Source of the DNA: Streptomyces sp. NBC_00273
GTDB taxonomy: Bacteria > Actinomycetota > Actinomycetes > Streptomycetales > Streptomycetaceae
Direction: 5' to 3'
Assembly (NCBI RefSeq): GCF_036178145.1
Contig: NZ_CP108067.1
Span: 3,410,001-3,474,000 of the forward strand
DNA: 64,000 nt
Below are positions 1 through 8,845 of the stretch, piece by piece (within the stretch, counting starts at the first letter, position 1; the number at the start of each line of letters is the position of its first letter). Below the pieces are notes generated by a model. It was given only the letters and a program-made list of their open reading frames with translations. It was not told the DNA's origin and ran no database searches. A program made the position numbers and the translations under genes.

Positions 1-2261
1 AGAAGGCCCGTGCGGCGGGTGCCCCGTTGGAGCCGCTGGCCTCGCTGGTGCTGGTCATCGACGAGTTCAGCGAGCTGCTGACGGCGAAGCCGGACTTCAT
101 CGACATGTTCATCCAGATCGGCCGCATCGGCCGTTCGCTGGGCGTGCACCTGCTGCTGGCCTCGCAGCGCCTGGAGGAGGGCAAGCTGCGCGGGCTGGAC
201 ACGTACCTGTCGTACCGGATCGGTCTGCGGACCTTCTCGGCGGCGGAGTCGCGGACCGCGATCGGTGTGCCGGACGCCTACCACCTGCCGTCGGTGCCCG
301 GTTCGGGCTACCTGAAGTTCGGTACGGACGAGATGACCCGCTTCAAGGCGGCCTACGTCTCGGGCACCTACCGCTCGGGCGGGCCGGACCTGTCGGTGGG
401 GCAGTTCCCGGTCGAGCGGAGGCCCGCGCTGTTCACGGCGGCCCCGGTGCCGGTGGTGTACGCGGCCCCGGACCCGGCGTACCTGGCGGCGCAGGCGCCG
501 CGGGAGGACGACGCGCTGGCGGACACGGTGCTGGACGTGATCGTGAGCCGGCTGGAGGGTCAGGGGGTGCCGGCGCACCAGGTGTGGCTGCCGCCGCTCG
601 ACCAGGCGCCGCCGCTCGACCAGCTGCTGCCGGCGCTGGCGCCGAGTCCGGAGCGCGGGCTGCACGCGGACGGGTACACGCGGCCCGGTGGGCTCGTCGT
701 CCCGCTCGGCCTCATCGACAAGCCGTTCGAGCAGCGGCGCGAGGTGCTGTACCGGGACTTCTCGGGTGCGGCGGGCCACATGATGGTGGTCGGCGGTCCG
801 CAGTCGGGCAAGTCGACGCTGATGCGGACGCTGATCTCCTCGTTCGCGCTCACCCACACCCCGCGCGAGGTGCAGTTCTACGGGCTGGACTTCGGTGGTG
901 GCAGCCTGTCGTCGATCGCCGAGCTGCCGCACGTGGGCGGGATCGCCTCGCGCCTGGACCCGGAGCGGGTCCGGCGTACGGTCGCGGAGGTGGTGGGCAT
1001 CCTCAACCGTCGCGAGGAGTTCTTCCGCTCGAACAACATCGACTCGATCGGCACCTACCGGCGCCGTCGGGCGGCCGGTGACCTGCCCCACGAGCCGTGG
1101 GGCGACGTGTTCCTGGTCGTCGACGGCTGGGGCAACTTCCGGGGCGAGTACGAGGGCCTGGAGCAGATCGTCACGGACATCGCCTCCCGCGGTCTGGGCT
1201 ACGGCATCCACGTGGTGATCACCGCGGCGCGGTACATGGAGGTTCGGGCCGCGCTCAAGGACCAGATGCTCAGCCGTCTGGAGCTGCGGCTCGGTGACAC
1301 CATGGACTCCGAGTTCGACCGCAAGGTCGCGGCGAACGTCCCCACGGGGATGCCGGGCCGCGGCCAGGTCGCGGAGAAGCTGCACTTCCTGGGCGCGCTG
1401 CCGCGGATCGACGGTTCGCACGAGGCGGCCGACCTGTCGGAGGCCACGGCCTCCTTCGTGGCCGCGGTGAAGGAGAACTGGGCGGGTCAGGCAGCTCCCG
1501 GCGTACGGCTGCTGCCGCGGCTGCTGCGTTCCGACCAGCTGCCCAAGGGCGGGGAGTACCCCGGCCGCGGGATCGCGATCGGCATCGACGAGATCGACCT
1601 GGAGCCGGTGTTCGTCGACTTCGAGTCGGACCCCTTCCTCCTCGTCTTCGGCGAGAGCGAGTCGGGCAAGACGAACCTGCTGCGGCTCATCGCCAAGCAG
1701 ATCTCCGAGCGCTACACGCCGGACCAGGCGCGTCTGGTCGTCGGCGACTACCGGCGGAGCCTGCTCGGGGCGCTGCCGGAGGAGCACCTGCTGGAGTACG
1801 CGCCGATGGCGAGCTCCCTGCAGATGCACATGGAGGCGCTGGGCGGGGTGTTCTCGCGGCGGCAGCCGCCGACCGACGTCACTCCGCAGCAGCTGCGCGA
1901 CCGCAGTTGGTGGACGGGCCCGGACGTGTTCATCATCATCGACGACTTCGACCTGGTCTCCACGAGCCAGGGCAATCCGCTGGCGCAGCTGGTGGAGTTC
2001 TTGCCCTTCGCCCGTGACACGGGTGTCCGCTTCATCATCGCGCGCAACTCGGCGGGTGCCTCGCGTTCGCTGTACGAGCCGTTCATGCAGCGGATCAAGG
2101 AGCTGGGCGCGCAGGGGCTGGTGCTGTCCGGCGACCCGTCCGAGGGCGACCTCGTGGGCACGGTGCGGCCGCGTCCGATGCCGCCGGGCCGGGCCAGCTT
2201 CGTCTCGCGCAAGCGGGGGACCTCGCTGGTCCAGCTCGGCCGGATGCCGGCCGGCATGTGA
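1..2261 (+). CDS. eccC: EccC, type VII secretion FtsK/SpoIIIE-family ATPase (3' part only)
   Basis: This is the motor ATPase of the ESX/type VII secretion system, which recognises WXG100 substrates and drives export at the membrane. The frame is open at the left edge (readable from base 3), so the N-terminal membrane segments and first P-loop lie outside. What remains starts at the Walker B stretch of ATPase domain 1 (VLVIDEF). Two further FtsK-like domains follow, with P-loops GGPQSGKST and GESESGKTN and degenerate Walker B segments (VFLVVDGW, VFIIIDDF), as is usual for EccC domains 2 and 3. The stop is followed at once by a perfect 17-bp hairpin. Esx, mycP, eccB and eccE genes lie downstream. 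Confidence 0.95.
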   Translation, partial: KARAAGAPLEPLASLVLVIDEFSELLTAKPDFIDMFIQIGRIGRSLGVHLLLASQRLEEGKLRGLDTYLSYRIGLRTFSAAESRTAIGVPDAYHLPSVPGSGYLKFGTDEMTRFKAAYVSGTYRSGGPDLSVGQFPVERRPALFTAAPVPVVYAAPDPAYLAAQAPREDDALADTVLDVIVSRLEGQGVPAHQVWLPPLDQAPPLDQLLPALAPSPERGLHADGYTRPGGLVVPLGLIDKPFEQRREVLYRDFSGAAGHMMVVGGPQSGKSTLMRTLISSFALTHTPREVQFYGLDFGGGSLSSIAELPHVGGIASRLDPERVRRTVAEVVGILNRREEFFRSNNIDSIGTYRRRRAAGDLPHEPWGDVFLVVDGWGNFRGEYEGLEQIVTDIASRGLGYGIHVVITAARYMEVRAALKDQMLSRLELRLGDTMDSEFDRKVAANVPTGMPGRGQVAEKLHFLGALPRIDGSHEAADLSEATASFVAAVKENWAGQAAPGVRLLPRLLRSDQLPKGGEYPGRGIAIGIDEIDLEPVFVDFESDPFLLVFGESESGKTNLLRLIAKQISERYTPDQARLVVGDYRRSLLGALPEEHLLEYAPMASSLQMHMEALGGVFSRRQPPTDVTPQQLRDRSWWTGPDVFIIIDDFDLVSTSQGNPLAQLVEFLPFARDTGVRFIIARNSAGASRSLYEPFMQRIKELGAQGLVLSGDPSEGDLVGTVRPRPMPPGRASFVSRKRGTSLVQLGRMPAGM

Positions 2262-2268
2262 GCCGTCC

Positions 2269-2305
2269 CTCCGGTGACCGGCGGCATCGCCGCCGGTCAC
2301 CGGAG
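2269..2305. terminator. Terminator hairpin after eccC
   Basis: A perfect inverted repeat of 17 bp (2269-2285 with 2289-2305) closes over a 3-nt loop, eight bases after the eccC stop codon. There is no T-run, which is common for Streptomyces terminators. Confidence 0.8.
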
Positions 2306-2404
2306 GATCGGGGCATCGGGGCATCGGGCGGAAAGCGGTCCGGGCCGGTGGCGCAGCCCCGATAATCGGCCGTGAAGACCGCGTCACCGAGGGAAAGGCC
2401 GCCC

Positions 2405-2653
2405 ATGGGCACCCAGCAGGAGAAGGACGAGCTGTACGCGCTCGACATCAGCGGTGTGGAGTGGGAGGGGCCGCCCGGGACCAGCCCGGACGAGGAGCGG
2501 GTCGAGATCGCCCGGCTCCCCGAGGGCGCGGTGGCCATGCGGTCCTCGCTGGACCGGGACACGGTGCTGCGGTACACGGCCGCCGAGTGGGAGGCCTTCG
2601 TACTCGGTGCCAGGGACGGTGAGTTCGACCTCGACCGTCCACGGCCTGAGTGA
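2405..2653 (+). CDS. DUF397 domain protein
   Basis: This small acidic 82-residue protein has the DUF397 signature: a region like GAVAMRSSLDRDTVLRYTAA followed by EWEAFVLGARDGEFD. DUF397 proteins are abundant in Streptomyces, often paired with an XRE-type regulator and linked to development (BldB-related small proteins); no partner regulator is seen here. The start was set at the ATG at 2405 because a purine-rich GGGAAAGG lies just upstream; an in-frame start at 2372 would only add an atypical leader. It sits alone between two strong hairpins inside the ESX locus, so it is probably its own transcription unit. A role in secretion is not shown by the sequence. Confidence 0.8.
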   Translation: MGTQQEKDELYALDISGVEWEGPPGTSPDEERVEIARLPEGAVAMRSSLDRDTVLRYTAAEWEAFVLGARDGEFDLDRPRPE

Positions 2654-2671
2654 GGGTCCTGGAGCACACGT

Positions 2672-2706
2672 CGAAGGGGCGCGCCCGGTGCGGGCGCGCC
2701 CCTTCG
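2672..2706. terminator. Bidirectional terminator hairpin
   Basis: A perfect 16-bp stem (2672-2687 with 2691-2706) closes over a 3-nt loop. It lies between the convergent DUF397 gene and the WXG100 pair, so it can end transcription from both sides. Confidence 0.85.
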
Positions 2707-2734
2707 GCACGTACGGACCCTCGCGGGTCCCGGC

Positions 2735-3040
2735 TCAGTACGCCTCGGTGAACAGGCGCGAGGCCTTCACGTCGGTGGCGCGGTAGTCGCCCTTGCCGCG
2801 CTCGATCAGCTGGGCGACGTGCTCCAGCTGCTTCTGCATGCTGTCGGCCTTGCCCTTGTACTTCGTCTGGAGCTGGACGTACTGCTCGTGCGCGGTACCG
2901 TCCCAGGTGTCGGTGACGACCTTCAGGGCCGAGTCCATCTCCTCGAGGTCCTTGAGGATGTTCTTGGAGACGGTGCGGATGCGGTCCGCCATCTGCTGGA
3001 CCGTCTCATACCGGACCCGAGTGTGCCCGTCGTTAGCCAT
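2735..3040 (-). CDS. WXG100 family type VII secretion target (EsxA/EsxB-like, first)
   Basis: This 101-residue protein has the size and helix-turn-helix hairpin pattern of WXG100 proteins, the small secreted substrates of type VII secretion. The central turn motif reads TWDGTA (W-D-G), flanked by two long amphipathic helices. The start is the ATG at 3040 (MANDGHTRV); AGGAGAA lies a few bases upstream. It follows the second WXG100 gene closely on the minus strand, so the two are probably co-transcribed and form a heterodimer, as in other ESX loci. The C-terminus ends in LFTEAY. Which of the pair corresponds to EsxA and which to EsxB cannot be decided from sequence alone. Confidence 0.9.
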   Translation of the reverse strand: MANDGHTRVRYETVQQMADRIRTVSKNILKDLEEMDSALKVVTDTWDGTAHEQYVQLQTKYKGKADSMQKQLEHVAQLIERGKGDYRATDVKASRLFTEAY

Positions 3041-3084
3041 GTTCTTCTCCTTGTCGGTGCGGCCGGGTGGTGGAGGGCCCGCTG

Positions 3085-3423
3085 TCAGACGCTGTTGAGG
3101 CCGGAGGTGTTGCCGGACTGGCTCTGGACGGCCTTGAACGCGGCGCGCACCTCGTCGTCCTGGGCGTTGGTGAGGTTCTTGGTCTGCGCCACGGCGTTGT
3201 GCAGGACGCCGAGCATCCGGCGGATCTCGTCGTGGTCGTCGTTCACCATGGTCTGCGCGGACGTGAAGCCCGAGGCACCCACACCGGTCCACCCGGCGCT
3301 CACGGTGGCCAGGATGTCGGCCAGCTCGCGGGCCTGCGTGGTGACGGCGTTGGCCGTCTGCTCGATCTTGTTCTTCGCCTGGACGACCGGATCGTCTGCA
3401 AGTCCGAAGGTGTTCGTGCTCAT
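3085..3423 (-). CDS. WXG100 family type VII secretion target (EsxA/EsxB-like, second)
   Basis: This 112-residue protein is the upstream partner of the WXG100 gene that ends at 2735; 44 bases separate them. It has the central turn motif GWTGVGA (W-T-G), a helical N-terminal half rich in Ala/Gln and a helical C-terminal half that ends in a short disordered tail. Paired WXG100 genes next to mycP, eccB and eccC are the standard layout of ESX loci, where the two fold together into a four-helix bundle and are exported as a dimer. The start ATG at 3423 has GAGGAG upstream. About 210 bp separate it from mycP, enough for its own promoter. Confidence 0.9.
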   Translation of the reverse strand: MSTNTFGLADDPVVQAKNKIEQTANAVTTQARELADILATVSAGWTGVGASGFTSAQTMVNDDHDEIRRMLGVLHNAVAQTKNLTNAQDDEVRAAFKAVQSQSGNTSGLNSV

Positions 3424-3635
3424 CGAAGCTCCTCACTTCTCAATTCGCCGGCAGAACCGGCGGATTGCGCAGCGGAGCGGACGTGCCCGGCGCGGTTGTG
3501 GACCACGCGACCGGGCTTTCCCCCTCCGCTTCACGCGATCCCCCGATCACACTCGTGAAGCCTGGTGTCACTCTAGCCAGTTCACCGCCCGCCCCCAACA
3601 CCAGTAGGGCGCTTCCGTAGATGAACTGTGACCGT

Positions 3636-4922
3636 TCACTGCAAACGGCGCTTACGGCTGCGGGCGTCCCGGATGACCGTCGCGGTACCGGCGATGACGG
3701 CGATCAGGATCGCGCCGATGCCGAGAGCGTACGTGCCGAACCGCTCCTCTCGCTCCTGGGCCGTCTCGGTGAGTCGCAACGGCGCCGCCTCCGGGGCGGT
3801 CGCCGGGGGCGGGCCGGGGTCGGGGACCGGGGCCTTGGGTGCCTGCTGGTCGTGGGAGAGCGCGCGCACCGGGTCGACGACGCCCCAACCCACGTAGTCG
3901 TCACGACCGTTGACCGCGCGTTCGGCGGTGTTCTGGATCTGCCAGATGATCTGCTGCGCGGACCAGTCCGGATGCTTGGCGCGCAGCAGGGCGGCGACGC
4001 CGGCGACGTACGGCGCGGAGAAACTGGTGCCGTTGTCGATGCACTGGCCGAAGCCGGGGACGGTGGAGACCATGTCGACGCCGGGCGCCGCCACCCCGAT
4101 GAAGTCACCGGGCTGGGAGAACCCGGCCCGCTCGTTGTTGCGGTCCGAGGATCCGACGGCGAGCACGCCGGGGAAGGCCGCCGGGTAGGTCTTGCGCTTC
4201 TGGCCGCTCAGGCCGTCGTTGCCCGCCGAAGCCACCACCACGACGTTGGCGGCGACGGCCTTCTGGACCGACTTGCCGAGATCGGATTCGACGGACAGCT
4301 GCGCCTCGGTGTCCTGGGAGATGTTGATCACCTGGGCGCCCTTGGCCACCGCGTGGTCGATGGCCTGGCTCAGGTTCGCGGCGGTGCCCTTGCCCTGCCC
4401 GTCGTTCTGCCGTATCGGGATGATCGTGGATTCCGGGGCCAGGCCGACGAAGCCGGTGCCCTGCTGGGGGCGGGCCGCGATCAGCCCGGCGACCTTGGTG
4501 CCGTGGCCGATGGTGTCGACCGTGCCGTCGCCGCCCTTGGGGTCGACGAAGTCCTTGCCGGCTCCGGTGTCGATGGCCGCGCTGAGTTGCGGGTTCGCCC
4601 GGTCCACGCCGGTGTCGATGACCGCGACGCGGACGCTGTTGCCGCTCTTGTCCTTGCCCTTGGTCTGCGCCCACAGCTCGTCGAGCAGCAGCCGCTGGAG
4701 GGACCAGGGCCGGTCCTCGATCTGCTTCTTCATCGGGAAGGTGCACTCCCCCGCGCCGTCGAGGCGCAGCGCGTACGGGGGCTGCGCGGACGGCAGGGGC
4801 CCGTACGGGGGCTGCGGCGCGGCGGCTGCGGCCGCGGCGGCCGTGCCCGCGCCGCCCGAGGCCAGGGTGAGGACGAAGGCGGCGGCCAGGAGGGCCCGCC
4901 GGGTCCCGTGGGTCTGGGTCAT
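3636..4922 (-). CDS. mycP: Mycosin, membrane-anchored subtilisin-like serine protease (S8)
   Basis: Mycosins are type VII secretion proteases on the outer face of the membrane; they stabilise the ESX complex and can process its substrates. The 428-residue protein begins with a cleavable signal peptide (MTQTHGTRR, then a hydrophobic stretch, then an Ala run). The full S8 catalytic set is visible: Asp103 (VIDTG), His140 (GHGTKVAG), oxyanion Asn235 (SAGNDG) and Ser300 (GTSFSAP). A Pro-rich linker leads to one C-terminal membrane helix (near residues 398-418) and a short basic tail. The start is the ATG at 4922. It lies 11 bp downstream of eccB on the same strand, so the two form one operon. Confidence 0.95.
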   Translation of the reverse strand: MTQTHGTRRALLAAAFVLTLASGGAGTAAAAAAAAPQPPYGPLPSAQPPYALRLDGAGECTFPMKKQIEDRPWSLQRLLLDELWAQTKGKDKSGNSVRVAVIDTGVDRANPQLSAAIDTGAGKDFVDPKGGDGTVDTIGHGTKVAGLIAARPQQGTGFVGLAPESTIIPIRQNDGQGKGTAANLSQAIDHAVAKGAQVINISQDTEAQLSVESDLGKSVQKAVAANVVVVASAGNDGLSGQKRKTYPAAFPGVLAVGSSDRNNERAGFSQPGDFIGVAAPGVDMVSTVPGFGQCIDNGTSFSAPYVAGVAALLRAKHPDWSAQQIIWQIQNTAERAVNGRDDYVGWGVVDPVRALSHDQQAPKAPVPDPGPPPATAPEAAPLRLTETAQEREERFGTYALGIGAILIAVIAGTATVIRDARSRKRRLQ

Positions 4923-4933
4923 CGGCGGCTTCC

Positions 4934-6511
4934 TCACGAACCCTGGGGCTGACGGGCGGAGTTGGTGTCCAAGCGCGGGCCCTTGGAGAGGAACTCCGAC
5001 CAGGCGATGGGCACCATGGCCGGGTTGACGCCGCCGTAGCCGAGCCGGACCTGCGCCTGGCTGGGCTCGGGACGGCCGTCCGTACCGGTCTTGGACTGGT
5101 CGGGCGCACCGATCTTCGACTGCTCGGCGTCGCTGTCGCCGTTGGCCTGGACGGCGTACCGCAGACCGGTGTCGGTGACGAGGAAGAGGGAGCCGCCGGC
5201 CGTGGTCTGCTTGCCCTGGACCTGGGTGTAGAGCAGGCCCGAGCCGGGGGTGACGTACGCGCTGGTGCCGCTGGCGGTGATGTCGATGGGGAAGCCGGTG
5301 CCCGCCCACGTGCTCAGGGTCTGGTTGCCCTGGCCGTCGACCGAACGCAGGACGCTGCAGACCGTGTCGCGGTTGTTGGCCCCGCCGGTCTGCGTGCCGG
5401 CGGGCGGCGCCGTCTGGTTGATCCGTTCGGTCTTCTTCTGGGGCCACTTGATGTCGCCCGCGAACGGGGCGGCGTCCGGGTTGATCGACTGGAGGTCGAC
5501 CTCGCGGGGCTTGCCGTGCATGTTGAGGCCGTCGGTCGCGGGAGCCGAGATCAGCAGCCAGGCGACGAAGTCGGAGACCGGGGCGACCTTCCCGGGCAGC
5601 ACCACGTAGTGCTGTGCGCCGGAGCCGGTCTGCGCCTTGAGCACCATCCCGACCTTGTTGTCGGCGGTGCTCAGGCCCTTCACCCCGGCGTCGGTGTTCG
5701 CCTTGCCGGGCAGCGGCGGGAAGGACAGGTCGTCGCCGGAGTTGAGGGTCCCCAGCCATTCCGGGCTGACCTGCTGGGGGGTGGCGCCGGTGCCGACCAG
5801 CGCGTTGGTCATCGTCCCGGCGGCCGGGGTGCCCTCCGGGAACTTGTACTTCGTCCCGGCCGCGTCGACCAGGTAGCGCTCCTGGCCGGCGGCCGTGCTC
5901 TGCACGTACAGGGCCTGGGTGTCCGTGAGCCTGCGGGCGTCGTCCGTCTTGGTCGCCTCGCGGTCGGCGAGCACGAAGGTGGCGGTCTGCACGCCCCGAC
6001 CGTTGCCGCCCGGCTGCTGGCAGACGGCCCAACGCTTGGCCTTGCCCGCGTCGTCCTTGGAGGGGAGCCGGTCGGGGGCGTACGGGATGCCGATGATGGG
6101 ACCGCGCGGCGGGTCGCCCGCGTCGAGGACCTTGTCCTCGACCTGGATCACCTTGAACTTCGCCGGATCCAGCAGGAGTCGGGCGGAGGCGAGGTTCAGC
6201 ACCGGGTGCAGCCGGGTCTGGTCCTTGCCGCCCACCTTGGTCGTCAGGACCACGTACCGCGTCGTCGAGTCCTTGCCGACGATGACCCTGGTCCCCGGTT
6301 CCGCCCAGCCCTTGGGGGCGGTCGGCTTGAACATGCCCCAGGCGCCGAATCCGGCGAGCACGAGCGCGCCGACGATCAGCCCGGGAAGGACCGCGCGCAG
6401 CGGGCGCGGCGCGCCCTCCTCGGTACCCGTGGCGGATGGCTGGAGGAACGCGGCCACCGTGCGCCGCTTCGCAAAGGTGTACGCGTTGAGCTCATCACGT
6501 CGTGATGCCAT
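4934..6511 (-). CDS. eccB: EccB, type VII secretion membrane core protein
   Basis: EccB is a core subunit of the type VII secretion membrane complex. It has a short cytoplasmic N-terminus, one membrane helix and a large extracytoplasmic repeat domain. The protein is 525 residues from the ATG at 6511, chosen because MASRRDELNAYTFAKRR is the conserved EccB N-terminus; an earlier in-frame start would add 24 unrelated residues. The single helix lies near residues 45-65. Cys residues in the distal part (AVCQQP and DTVCSVL) could form the disulphide expected in this domain. It is divergent from eccE, with about 260 bp of shared promoter region between them, and is followed directly by mycP. Confidence 0.95.
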   Translation of the reverse strand: MASRRDELNAYTFAKRRTVAAFLQPSATGTEEGAPRPLRAVLPGLIVGALVLAGFGAWGMFKPTAPKGWAEPGTRVIVGKDSTTRYVVLTTKVGGKDQTRLHPVLNLASARLLLDPAKFKVIQVEDKVLDAGDPPRGPIIGIPYAPDRLPSKDDAGKAKRWAVCQQPGGNGRGVQTATFVLADREATKTDDARRLTDTQALYVQSTAAGQERYLVDAAGTKYKFPEGTPAAGTMTNALVGTGATPQQVSPEWLGTLNSGDDLSFPPLPGKANTDAGVKGLSTADNKVGMVLKAQTGSGAQHYVVLPGKVAPVSDFVAWLLISAPATDGLNMHGKPREVDLQSINPDAAPFAGDIKWPQKKTERINQTAPPAGTQTGGANNRDTVCSVLRSVDGQGNQTLSTWAGTGFPIDITASGTSAYVTPGSGLLYTQVQGKQTTAGGSLFLVTDTGLRYAVQANGDSDAEQSKIGAPDQSKTGTDGRPEPSQAQVRLGYGGVNPAMVPIAWSEFLSKGPRLDTNSARQPQGS

Positions 6512-6769
6512 GACCGCCTGCTTCTCCCCGCACGGCCCGGCCGGTGAGTACGGTCCCCGGGCCTCGATTGTCGGACCGGGCACCTACTATGCCTCTTGAC
6601 GGACGGTATGAAGGGGCCGGGTAGGGTGAGGCTGCCGCCCAGCCCCTTCCGCACCGGTTCAATCAGGGCTTGTTGGGGTGGATTGGGGAGATTCCGGGGT
6701 CGTGCGGCAGGTGTCGCGCAGTGCCGGAACTCATGGGGTCTGGCCCCGGAGAGGGGAAGTGCGCGAGTG
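6512..6769. promoter_or_regulatory. Divergent promoter region between eccB and eccE
   Basis: This 258-bp stretch has no gene and separates divergent eccB and eccE. It must hold promoters in both directions. A TTGACG (6596) followed about 20 bp later by TAGGGT could be plus-strand promoter elements, but the spacing is longer than ideal, so no precise promoter is claimed. Confidence 0.4.
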
Positions 6770-8044
6770 ATGGCCACCGCGACGGAGCAACAGACCGGCG
6801 CGCCCGCACCGGCACGTGTCGGGGTGACGCCGCATCCGAAGTCGAGCCCCGGCCGCTTCGGTCCGTTCCGACTGCAACAGCTCGTGCTGCTCCAAGTCGC
6901 GGCAGCCGCCCTCCTGGTGGCCTGGGTGGTCGAACCCCTGCTGCTGGTTCCCACCGGTGTGCTCGCGCTCGTCCTGGTGGTGCTCGCCGTCGTACGCCGC
7001 CACCAGCGCTCGCTGCCGGAGTGGATCGGCGGCGTGCTCGCACTGCGTTCGCGCCGGCGCCGGGCCGCCTCCTTCACCGTACCCGCGGGCACGGAGCCGG
7101 GACTCGCCCCGCTGGTCGAGGCCGATCCGGCGCTGCGCACCCTCACCTTCAGCGACCGTGACCGGCGTCCGGTCGGGATGGTCGGCGACGGGACCTTCCT
7201 GACCGCGGTCGTCCAGGTGGACACGGACGCCACCGCGCTGCGGCCCGACCGGGCGACGCGGCCGCTGCCGCTGGCCGTCGTACGGGACATCCTCGAAGTG
7301 GACGGCATCCGGCTGGAGTCCGCGCAGCTCGTGCAGCACACCCAGCCGGCGCCGGCCCCGCACCTGCCCGCGCAGTCGATGGCGACCCGCAACTACGCCC
7401 CGCTGCAAGCCCGGACGGGTACCCCGGCGGTCCGGCTGACGTGGATCGCCCTCAAGCTCGACCCGGAGCTGTGCCCGGAGGCGGTCACCGCGCGCGGTGG
7501 CGGGCTGGTCGGTGCGCAGCGCTGCCTGGTGCGCGCGGCGGACCAGTTGGCGAGCCGGCTGGCCGGGGCCGGGTTCACGGCCACCGTGTTGACCGAGCAG
7601 GAGCTGACGGCGGCGCTGGCCACCTCCTCGTGCGCGAACCCGATGGCGATCACCCAGGCCGGGCGGTCGAACAGCACCGGGCGGCGGACCGAGGAGACCT
7701 CGCGGACCTGGCGCTGCGACGACCGGCGGCACACGACGTACTGGATAGGCCGCTGGCCGCAGCTGGGCGGCACGGGGGCGGCGGCACTGCCGCAGTTCGT
7801 GGCGCTCCTGACCTCGCTGCCCGCGCTCGCGACGAACTTCAGCCTGACGATGGCCCCGGCGGAGCGACAGGGCGTCACCCTGAGCGGACACGTACGGGTG
7901 ACGGGGCGGAGCGACGAGGAACTGGTCACGGCACGACGGGAGTTGGAGAGGACGGCGCGGGGCGTGAAGGCCGGGCTGGTCCGGCTCGACCGGGAACAGG
8001 TGCCGGGGCTGCTGGCTTCGCTGCCGCTGGGAGGGGCGCGATGA
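6770..8044 (+). CDS. eccE: EccE, type VII secretion membrane protein
   Basis: EccE is a peripheral subunit of the type VII secretion membrane complex. The 424-residue product has two adjacent membrane helices near the N-terminus (about residues 35-80, LQQLVLLQVAAAALLVAWVV and the next hydrophobic run), then a long soluble domain, as expected for EccE. The ATG at 6770 was chosen because AGAGGGGAAG lies just upstream; a longer in-frame start at 6596 would place an unlikely 58-residue leader in the promoter region. Its stop overlaps the next start codon (ATGA), so the two are translationally coupled. Confidence 0.9.
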   Translation: MATATEQQTGAPAPARVGVTPHPKSSPGRFGPFRLQQLVLLQVAAAALLVAWVVEPLLLVPTGVLALVLVVLAVVRRHQRSLPEWIGGVLALRSRRRRAASFTVPAGTEPGLAPLVEADPALRTLTFSDRDRRPVGMVGDGTFLTAVVQVDTDATALRPDRATRPLPLAVVRDILEVDGIRLESAQLVQHTQPAPAPHLPAQSMATRNYAPLQARTGTPAVRLTWIALKLDPELCPEAVTARGGGLVGAQRCLVRAADQLASRLAGAGFTATVLTEQELTAALATSSCANPMAITQAGRSNSTGRRTEETSRTWRCDDRRHTTYWIGRWPQLGGTGAAALPQFVALLTSLPALATNFSLTMAPAERQGVTLSGHVRVTGRSDEELVTARRELERTARGVKAGLVRLDREQVPGLLASLPLGGAR

Positions 8045-8739
8045 GGGGCGGATTCGGGCTGGTCGGCCCGCGTCGGGAGCGGCACGTGGTCCCGGTCGCG
8101 GACCTGGATCTACTGGCGCTGCCCGTCGGGGACGACGGGGTCGTCATCGGTGTGGACGCCGAGGGCCGGTCGGCGGTGCTCGGCATCAACCGGCCGACGC
8201 CGTACGAGGTGACGCTGATCGGCGGACTGTGGACGGCGCAAGTGCTGGCGCTGCGCGCGGCGGCCACGGGTGCGCGCGTGGCCGTGGAGACCGGGCGCGG
8301 ACAGGTGTGGTCCGGGCTGGCCCAGGCGGCGGGCGGCGGGCAGCAGTGCGTGACCCTGCACGAGGTGGGCCGGATCCCGCCGCAGGGCGCCTCGGCGGGC
8401 AGCCCGGTGCTGGTGATCCGTGACTGCGGGATGCGGCCGCCGCGCGGGCGCGTGGTGGCCGGGCCGTGGCAGTCGGTGCTGACCCTGCTGCCGTACCTGA
8501 GCCCGACGGCGCCGCGCCTGCTCCAGCAGTCGTCCCTGGTGGGGGTGCAGCGGGTGTCCCCGGACGAGGCGGAGCAGATCGGCCGCCTGATGCAGCTCCC
8601 GAGACAGGCGGTGGACTCCCTGCCGACGCTGGGCGACGGGGTGACCCTGTGGTGCACGCCGCGGGACCGGCAGTTCGTGATGACCCAGGGGACGGACGCG
8701 GAGACGGGCCTGCTGGGCGGGGCCCGGCGCATCGACTGA
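8041..8739 (+). CDS. ESX-locus partner protein of unknown function
   Basis: This 232-residue soluble protein has no signal peptide or membrane helix, and I do not recognise a named domain. It starts at an ATG that overlaps the eccE stop by four bases, so it is made together with EccE. Its beta-rich pattern (for example VGDDGVVIGVDAEGRSAVLGI) and position between eccE and the ParA-like ATPase suggest a Streptomyces-specific accessory component of the secretion machine, on the cytoplasmic side. This role is inferred from position only. About 100 bp separate it from the following ATPase gene. Confidence 0.75.
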   Translation: MRGGFGLVGPRRERHVVPVADLDLLALPVGDDGVVIGVDAEGRSAVLGINRPTPYEVTLIGGLWTAQVLALRAAATGARVAVETGRGQVWSGLAQAAGGGQQCVTLHEVGRIPPQGASAGSPVLVIRDCGMRPPRGRVVAGPWQSVLTLLPYLSPTAPRLLQQSSLVGVQRVSPDEAEQIGRLMQLPRQAVDSLPTLGDGVTLWCTPRDRQFVMTQGTDAETGLLGGARRID

Positions 8740-8845
8740 CGCGGCCCTCCGAGGCGGGCGGACAGTGGTGTCGGGGCGCGATTAGGCTGGGTCCGGGCGC
8801 GGCGAGGTGGGCGCCGGACCAGTGTTCGACAGACCAGGAGGACCA